From an uncultured Lachnospiraceae bacterium (GTDB lineage Bacteria > Bacillota > Clostridia > Lachnospirales > Lachnospiraceae): a stretch of DNA of 29,384 bases. Numbering within the stretch: the stretch's first letter is position 1; every line of letters starts with the position of its first letter. A model generated the notes under the pieces. The model had not been told where the DNA came from and searched no databases. It saw nothing but the letters and a program-made list of their open reading frames with translations. The translations under genes and the position numbers were made by a program. The stretch lies in assembly GCA_910584695.1 (NCBI GenBank), contig CAJUBR010000035.1:1-29384 (forward strand). The letters run 5' to 3'. This document shows, piece by piece, positions 24,173 to 29,384 of this stretch.

Positions 24173-26545
24173 CTATTTTACTGTTTTGCTCGTGGATTTC
24201 CATTTACTCCACTTTTTCTTCCCCTTGACTTTTTTATATGTCTTTGCCTTTGCAACATAGGTTTCCCCTGTCTTTGCTCCCTTTATGGTAATGGTGATGG
24301 TCTTTGCGGAGGTGGCTTTGCCGGAGGTCTCCTTCATTTTTCCTCCTTCTTTCCCATACACAATCTTATATCCTGCCATGTTTTTCATCTTTGGCAGCTT
24401 CACCTTAATCTTAACCGTCTTTGTTTTTTCTTCCCACTGAGCATAGAAGGTCTTTTGTTCCGTAATCTTCGTGGATGCACTGATCTTCGCTCCCCCGCTT
24501 TTTGCCGTATACCAGCCTTTAAACTTGTATCCCTTCCTTTTTGCACGGGGGAGAGTTCCAACCGATTTGCCATAGGTCACCTTCTTCGAGCTTCCTCCTT
24601 CTCCTCCGTTTGCATGAAAGATTACCTTAATCTGCTTTTCCTTCCATTGGGCAAACACACCGAAATCACAGTTACTGGTTACCTTTGAACCTCCTGTAAC
24701 CGCACTTCCTCCCTTCTGCCCTAAGGTCCAGCCCTTAAATTCATATCCCTTCCGCTTCGGTGTGGGCAGGTTTCCATAGGTCTGGTTATACCTTACTTGC
24801 TTGGATGCCGGACTTACCGTCCCTCCCATCGGATAAAAAGTAAGTGTCAGTGCTTCATCCCCCCAGATTGCATACAGTGTCACCGTTTCCCCATTCTTGG
24901 CGGTAAGATTCAAAACCTCGCTTTCATTTTTATAAATGGTTCCGTTCCCTTCTTTATCCATACACCAGCCTAAAAACTTGTAATCCCCGTTATAAGAACG
25001 GTTCCCTGCAAGCTTCACCTTCTCCCCATAAGAACACACCCTGTCTTTGATTGCAGCCCCCACGCCTCCATTATAATCATAATGAATCTTGTAGCGATTG
25101 GGCTCATAATACAGTTCCACCGGTGTAATGGCTGTCCGGCTCTTAGACAAACCGTTTACCACTGCCCCCGGGGCATACACCCGGTTATTAATCTTAAAAC
25201 CCTTTAACTGATATCCTGTCCTGTTATACTTCGCATCCGTCGGAAGTTCTTCTAATGTCAGACGGTCAAAATAGCAATAAGTATGGTTTCCGAATCTAGA
25301 GCGAACCAAGTCACAGGAATTAGCATCATGGCAGGTACAGCTCTTGATTAATGGATACTCCGTGTTTTGTAATGTATAATAAGCATCCTCTAACTCAAGC
25401 CATATCGTCTCATAGGGGTGTCCGGCTGCCCGGTAGACATCGGAAACCAGAGATGAATTTCTTTTATATGTATTGTCACATGAATCGATATACTCCGATA
25501 CAGAATTAACCTTTAAGGTTTTCCCTTCCGGAACATTGAACTGCTTAAGAAGGTCCAGTGTTTTTCCCTTGGGCACATCCACCGTTTTCCGATTCCCCTG
25601 ATATATAAGTGACAGCCTTGTTACATCGGAGATTACTTTAATAAAATTATGATTTCCAACTAAACCGACTACCTGTGGATAGCTCTCTACATAACGAATA
25701 TATACTGTTCTGACAGATGTGTCCCAAAAAGCAAATCTATCATATTTATTTAAGTCCTTGCGCTGAAAATTAACAGAAGTCAGAGCATGGCAGTCTGCAA
25801 ATGCACCGTCTTCAATTATTTCTACTTTTTCCGGAAGTACAATAGAAGTCAAACCTGTCCCATTAAATGCATGTGTTTGAATTATTTTGACTGCGTTTCC
25901 CCTAAAGGTTACTGTTTTTAAATCACTGCAATCAAAAAAACAACATTGTCCAATCGTAGTCACATTTTTGGGAATCGCAATAAAGGTTAAACCTGTACGT
26001 TCAAATGCATTATCTCCAATTGCTGTAACAGCATCTCCCTTAAAAATTACTTTCTTTAAAAATGTATCCGAAAATGCATAGTCTCCAATCTCTGTAACCT
26101 TAGTTGGAATCGTAACATCTGTAATCTCTATATCATTGTAAATGCCCTCATATGCACCACATTTCCAACGCATTTCTAAGTTTCCATCCTTCGAATGTTT
26201 TTTGCACAGACACTCACTAAATGCATCATCCGCAATCTTCGTCACCGTATATTTTGTCTTTCCATCCTGTCCAGTAATGGTTGCCGGTATGGTGACCGAA
26301 CCTTTTGTCACACCCTTCTTATCCTTGCAAAGAACCGCAGGGCGAATCTCTACTGTCTTTTTCTTTGCATCCAGCACATGATAAGCCCAGTCGCCCTTTC
26401 CCTTATTGTTAATACCATACTTTACCGGTGCTGCCTGTACCGAACTGCCCACCGCTAATACAAAAAAGAATCCGACAAACAGTATCACTGTCATACAAAC
26501 CGATAGTACCTCTTTTCTTTTATCACGTCTCTTGTATAACTTCAT
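24173..26545 (-). CDS. Secreted BspA-like LRR and InlB B-repeat surface protein
   Basis: This is 790 residues from the ATG at 26545, chosen because GGAGGGG lies six bases upstream; an ATG five codons earlier overlaps that site. The signal peptide is VCMTVILFVGFFFVLAVG followed by SSVQA, with cleavage likely before AP. Residues about 100-285 are BspA-type (LRR_5) repeats, such as VTEIGDYAFSDTFLKKVIF and VTAIGDNAFERTGLTFIAIP. A Cys-containing segment (SCTCHDANSCD) follows near 402-412. Three InlB B-repeats cover about 485-705 (YDYNGG, GYEFKGW, FYAQW). The C-terminus is a lysine-rich FnIII-like module ending SKWKSTSKTVK. No sortase motif is seen. The domains point to adhesion or ligand binding at the cell surface. 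It is the first gene after the promoter at 26603-26631 and is followed after 15 bases by the second repeat protein. Confidence 0.92.
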   Translation of the reverse strand: MKLYKRRDKRKEVLSVCMTVILFVGFFFVLAVGSSVQAAPVKYGINNKGKGDWAYHVLDAKKKTVEIRPAVLCKDKKGVTKGSVTIPATITGQDGKTKYTVTKIADDAFSECLCKKHSKDGNLEMRWKCGAYEGIYNDIEITDVTIPTKVTEIGDYAFSDTFLKKVIFKGDAVTAIGDNAFERTGLTFIAIPKNVTTIGQCCFFDCSDLKTVTFRGNAVKIIQTHAFNGTGLTSIVLPEKVEIIEDGAFADCHALTSVNFQRKDLNKYDRFAFWDTSVRTVYIRYVESYPQVVGLVGNHNFIKVISDVTRLSLIYQGNRKTVDVPKGKTLDLLKQFNVPEGKTLKVNSVSEYIDSCDNTYKRNSSLVSDVYRAAGHPYETIWLELEDAYYTLQNTEYPLIKSCTCHDANSCDLVRSRFGNHTYCYFDRLTLEELPTDAKYNRTGYQLKGFKINNRVYAPGAVVNGLSKSRTAITPVELYYEPNRYKIHYDYNGGVGAAIKDRVCSYGEKVKLAGNRSYNGDYKFLGWCMDKEGNGTIYKNESEVLNLTAKNGETVTLYAIWGDEALTLTFYPMGGTVSPASKQVRYNQTYGNLPTPKRKGYEFKGWTLGQKGGSAVTGGSKVTSNCDFGVFAQWKEKQIKVIFHANGGEGGSSKKVTYGKSVGTLPRAKRKGYKFKGWYTAKSGGAKISASTKITEQKTFYAQWEEKTKTVKIKVKLPKMKNMAGYKIVYGKEGGKMKETSGKATSAKTITITIKGAKTGETYVAKAKTYKKVKGKKKWSKWKSTSKTVK

Positions 26546-26602
26546 CTTCCACCCCTCCATACGAGAATAAACGTTACCTGCTTAACTATCAATTATTCTT
26601 AT

Positions 26603-26631
26603 ATTGTAACATTCAAGACAAAAGATTTCAA
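26603..26631 (-). promoter_or_regulatory. Sigma-A promoter of the surface-protein/MoxR operon
   Basis: TTGAAA (26626-26631) and TACAAT (26603-26608) on the minus strand are separated by 17 bases. The site lies about 58 bases upstream of the first gene's start. The genes downstream are separated by at most 63 bases with no terminator seen, so it may drive all of them to 17020. Confidence 0.8.
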
Positions 26632-26713
26632 GTTCCACCTCATCACTGTTCTCTTAACCATATATCTTTTTATCTTATCTTCACAAACTTATAAATACGA
26701 AAACTTAAAATCA

Positions 26714-27319
26714 TCACTCCAATAATACAAAAAACTTCTCATCAACCGTAACCACCACTACATAATCCTTATTTATTTTTAACTTTCTTCCTTGACAAAT
26801 TACTGTTTCTTTCTCATATTCTCCACAATAATTTGTATAACCTAACTCATATTGCACTTCTTTCCCCTCCTTCTTCATCATAATGGTCAATTCATAATAT
26901 GCTCTGGACACGACTTCCCTACCACATATTCTTCCATCGTCATAGCTTGTCTTTAGCACTTTTGCAGTACCAATATACCCCTTTCCCTTAAAAACACAAA
27001 TCGTAGTCTTTATCATAGGAATTAACCCATTAATAATATGCATAAATAGCCCGATAACAAATATCATGATTATAAAAGAGGCAATTTTATGATGCACCAC
27101 TAAATTATAGATTGCTTCCAATCCCCTATGTCCGGGGTCTGTTTTTGCCATAGCCCATATTGTTCCAATTATATAAACGAGATCTGATGTTATCCAAATC
27201 AAAGTCTCCCGGCACATACTGCAAAACCAGATTTTTCTTATAACCTTCCCTCTCAATTTTCTGTCCAATGGCATCCACTCTGTATTTTTTTCGTCTTCCT
27301 GATTATTCTTCCATCCCAT
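26714..27319 (-). CDS. Two-TM membrane protein of unknown function
   Basis: This 201-residue protein starts at an ATG with GAGGTG upstream. Two hydrophobic stretches, LIWITSDLVYIIGTIWAMA (about 40-58) and IASFIIMIFVIGLFMHIING (about 79-98), are followed by a soluble C-terminal part of about 95 residues with KGYIGTAKVLKTSYDDGR, a basic patch, Cys and Tyr residues (LGYTNYCGEYEKE) and a final beta-rich DYVVVVTVDEKFFVLLE. I do not recognise a family. A possible extended -10 (TGGTATGAT, near 27465-27472) lies about 145 bases upstream. It is separated from the surface-protein operon by that operon's promoter, so it is probably its own unit. The C-terminal half could face the cytoplasm or the outside; topology cannot be settled by eye. 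Confidence 0.75.
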   Translation of the reverse strand: MGWKNNQEDEKNTEWMPLDRKLRGKVIRKIWFCSMCRETLIWITSDLVYIIGTIWAMAKTDPGHRGLEAIYNLVVHHKIASFIIMIFVIGLFMHIINGLIPMIKTTICVFKGKGYIGTAKVLKTSYDDGRICGREVVSRAYYELTIMMKKEGKEVQYELGYTNYCGEYEKETVICQGRKLKINKDYVVVVTVDEKFFVLLE

Positions 27320-27503
27320 CTATCAACACCTCTTTTTTTATTCTTCTACATAATCAGTTGAACCAGTACATAAATTCCATGCAGCCTTACTATTCTCCTG
27401 CAAGTACACACAAATATCTTCATTTTGAATCATTCAATTTCTTGCGGATAGCCAACACATAAATATCATACCACAATTTTAAAAAAATCTCATTATTTCC
27501 TTA

Positions 27504-28077
27504 GAGCTAAATATTGGAACAATCATTCCAGAAGATGATTCTGTGCGGTTGCTAAGTCAGTTTGTGGAGGCAATGGATTTGGCCGACCTGTATTCTACGT
27601 ATGAAAGAATAAATTCAGTATCCCCAAGAACACTTCCCAAGATTGTACTTTACTCTTACATGAATAGGGACTACTCTTCCCGTTCTATGGAGCTTAACTG
27701 TAAAAGGGATATCAATTTCATGTTCCTTTTGGAAGGTGTGTCTGCTCCTGACCATGCAACATTTGCACGATTTCGAAGCATTCATTTTGCACCTTGTTCA
27801 AAGCGGATTCTTGCTGAAATGCCCAATGCACTTTTTGATATGGGAGAAATTTCAGGTGAAGCCATTTTTATAGACGGTACAAAAATGAAAGCAGACCATG
27901 TAAGGCACTCGAAAAGTAAAACAGGCTATGCAGTTTAGGAGATATGTAAGCAGAGGAACATCAAATGTGCTTGCGGAAAGTATACTGCTTGCCATGGCAG
28001 GGAACATAAATAAACTCCATAATAAGATTCAAAAAGGCAGGACCGGAACCCATTTGTTTCCTGTGAAAAGTGCTTAA
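27504..28077 (+). mobile_element. IS1182-type transposase remnant with internal deletion
   Basis: The frame from about 27504 encodes the N-terminal domain of an IS1182-family transposase: LNIGTIIPEDDSVRLLSQFV, SVSPRTLPKIVLYSYMNRDY, CKRDINFMFLLEGVSAPDHA, TFARFRSIHFAPC and GEAIFIDGTKMKA, ending in a stop at 27938. From 27928, in another frame, the extreme C-terminus follows: QFRRYVSRGTSNVLAESILL and NKLHNKIQKGRTGTHLFPVK, with a stop at 28077. The central and C-terminal catalytic part, roughly 250-300 residues in a full-length protein of this family, is missing, and the usual N-terminal Met segment is also absent. The element cannot transpose by itself. It is the only plus-strand coding sequence in the window. 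Confidence 0.85.
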
Positions 28078-28387
28078 TTTTTAAACATGTTAAAACAAAT
28101 TTTCAAGCCATGGAAAATGGCTTATTAAAGTATGCTCTTTGTATAGAATAACAGAATAATACGAATCTTTTTCTTGAAATCACATATAAAAACTGCAAAA
28201 ATGAAGCTGCCGCTTCAAGAATTTTCATTCGTTAAAGCGACAGCCCCTCTGATTATGGATCGAACCTTTTTCACCATGTTCTCCCTTGTTGTTTGGGTCA
28301 ATCAGATTTCATCCTCCTATAGTCATAAATACTTTTTTAAAACACTTATTTTCAGCTTCATCTGATACTCCTTTCCTGCAGCGAGGT
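28078..28387. other. Intergenic region between the IS remnant and the FtsX remnant
   Basis: About 310 bases. It holds a short hairpin after the IS piece (AAGCCAT GGAAA ATGGCTT, 28103-28121), a minus-strand terminator, and on the minus strand two good ribosome sites: AAAGGAG before a 12-codon frame ending near 28325, and AGGAGG before an immediately stopped ATG near 28310. These look like the broken start of a former downstream gene. No longer coding region is seen. Confidence 0.55.
28190..28217 (-). terminator. Rho-independent terminator, minus strand
   Basis: TGAAGC, a four-base loop GGCA, and GCTTCA form a short stem (28202-28217) followed on the minus strand by TTTTTGCAGTTTTT. It would stop transcripts coming from the Big_2 and FtsX-remnant side before the IS remnant. 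Confidence 0.7.
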
Positions 28388-28771
28388 CTAATCATCCCGA
28401 AACCAATCCACAATACTCCGGATTCCTGTTCTTTTATAAACGGCTACCGGAATGACCATACACAAAGCGAACGATAGCAGCATATAAAGCACCATAGGAA
28501 GAATCGAATAATGAAACGTCCCAAATCCCATATTTTCCCGGATCACATGAAAAATCAGGAAATCAGCCCCAGATCCTGCCGCAACAGACAGTGCCAGCGT
28601 AAGCAGGAAATACCAGATTCCTTCCCATGCAATGAGGCTTTTCTCATCTGCTTTTTCGATGCACCCACCGCTTCCATAGCGGCAAATTCCCGCTGTCTGC
28701 CCAGGAGGCTGACACTCATGGTATTTGCTTTTTGCCGTCTTCCGCATTTTTCTCTTTCTATCTCTTTCACC
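28388..28771 (-). pseudogene. FtsX-type ABC permease, C-terminal remnant with frameshift
   Basis: Two overlapping frames together give the end of an FtsX/MacB-type permease. The first has SVSLLGRQREFAAMEAVGAS and KKQMRK; the second continues LIAWEGIWYFLLTLALSVAA, then a last TM segment ILPMVLYMLLSFALCMVIPV and ends SIVDWFRDD. The switch lies near 28640 in a short A run and needs a single-base change. The bulk of the permease, including the N-terminal TM and extracytoplasmic domain, is absent because the Big_2 gene's stop lies directly upstream. Such permeases export peptides or lipids or act in lantibiotic or antibiotic resistance, but nothing more specific can be said. No ATPase partner is in the window. 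Confidence 0.75.
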
Positions 28772-29384
28772 TTACTTTATTTTCAGCTTCACAGATGCCT
28801 TCTTTTTGCTTCCGTCGGTAGACCTTACCGTAATCTTCACGGTCTTTCCCTTTCCGGCTCTCTTTGCCTTTACGACACCCTTCTTTGTGACAGTGGCATA
28901 CTTTTTGTTGGAACTTTGCCATTGCAGGGTCTTATTTGCCTTCCTTCCCGTGGTTTTAACGTTCACCTTTAATTTGACGGTTTTTCCTGCCTTAACGGAC
29001 TTCGGCGGTTTAGAAAGCTTCACGCTCTTTACTGCATCCCTCATAACCCTTATCTTGTAAGACGCTTTTACACCGCTTCCGTCTTTTGCCGTGGCAGTTA
29101 TGGTCACAGTCTTTCCGGCTCCCCTTGTCTTTGCAGTAACTTTGCCGCTGCAATCCACTATGGCATATTTAGGATTGGAACTTTTCCATGTAAGGGATTT
29201 CTCTGTGGCAATGTCCGGTGTGATTACTGCGATTAACTGCATTTTCTTTCCAGCGGCAAGCTTTTTCGTCTCCCCGAATAATTTCACATGCTCTACTTTA
29301 ACCGTGGTATCCGTTTTTCCTCCCGGTGCAGACGGCACGGAAGGCTCCGGTTTATTCGGGGTTACTGGTTTGTCTGGAGTTACT
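28772..29384 (-). CDS. Big_2 (bacterial Ig-like) surface protein, C-terminal part
   Basis: The frame is open to the right edge and gives about 203 residues of a larger protein whose N-terminus lies outside the window. It begins with a proline linker, VTPDKPVTPNKPEPSVPSAP, followed by two Big_2 domains: one with HVKLFGETKKLAAGKKMQLI and LTWKSSNPKYAIVDCSGKVT, the second with SVKLSKPPKSVKAGKTVKLK and LQWQSSNKKYATVTKKGVVK. It ends with the basic DGSKKKASVKLKIK. Big_2 domains usually form rod-like stalks of secreted surface proteins. There is no LPXTG motif at the end, as in the two InlB-repeat proteins. The function depends on the missing N-terminal part. Confidence 0.9.
   Translation of the reverse strand, partial: VTPDKPVTPNKPEPSVPSAPGGKTDTTVKVEHVKLFGETKKLAAGKKMQLIAVITPDIATEKSLTWKSSNPKYAIVDCSGKVTAKTRGAGKTVTITATAKDGSGVKASYKIRVMRDAVKSVKLSKPPKSVKAGKTVKLKVNVKTTGRKANKTLQWQSSNKKYATVTKKGVVKAKRAGKGKTVKITVRSTDGSKKKASVKLKIK

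Noticed and set aside
28230..28300. Short minus-strand frame starting MVKKVRSIIRGAV
   Set aside because: Only 20 codons, with a poorly spaced ribosome site and no recognised family; it lies just upstream of a terminator.

Overview
The window looks like part of the chromosome of a gut-type Lachnospiraceae (Clostridia, low-GC Gram-positive). This is an inference from several things seen together: low GC, a valine T-box leader, Shine-Dalgarno sites of the AGGAGG type, a Sec-secreted YD/Rhs protein, and BspA-like, InlB-B-repeat and Big_2 surface proteins with lysine-rich C-termini. Nearly every gene is on the minus strand. The only plus-strand coding piece is a broken transposase.

Region 1-13,700 is a polymorphic-toxin island. 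Read in the transcribed (right to left) direction it starts with a 2,485-residue secreted YD/Rhs protein (6155-13612). That protein has a C-type lectin domain near the N-terminus and a type-33-like toxin tail at the C-terminus. A DUF4279 immunity gene follows (5478-5915). Then come displaced modules: an orphan Rhs tip with a second type-33-like tail and its own DUF4279 gene (4122-5400); a YD fragment joined to a different toxin tail whose stop overlaps the start of a DUF4259-like immunity gene broken by three frameshifts (2722-4030); two small candidate immunity genes (2090-2735); and an orphan tip ending in a truncated type-50-like toxin (1545-2007). Three copies of one tip-coding block, almost identical in DNA sequence, supply the homology by which tails could be exchanged. 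At the left edge is a partial gene joining an HD phosphohydrolase domain to an Hsp90-type (GHKL) ATPase domain.

Region 13,700-17,000 is housekeeping: valS with a clear sigma-A promoter, a T-box leader with its terminator, and a terminator after the gene.

Region 17,000-26,650 looks like one operon from a strong promoter at 26,603-26,631. It encodes a BspA-LRR/InlB-repeat surface protein, a seven-repeat InlB-B surface protein, a MoxR AAA+ ATPase, a lysine/glutamate-rich lipoprotein, a polytopic membrane transglutaminase-like protein, a DUF58 protein and perhaps a 70-residue membrane protein. MoxR, DUF58 and transglutaminase are a known trio. Here the transglutaminase domain carries Ser-His-Glu where Cys-His-Asp is usual, and the trio lies directly downstream of two secreted repeat proteins.

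Region 26,700-29,384 holds an unidentified two-TM protein, an internally deleted IS1182-type transposase, a frameshifted FtsX-type permease remnant, and the C-terminal part of a Big_2 surface protein that runs off the right edge.
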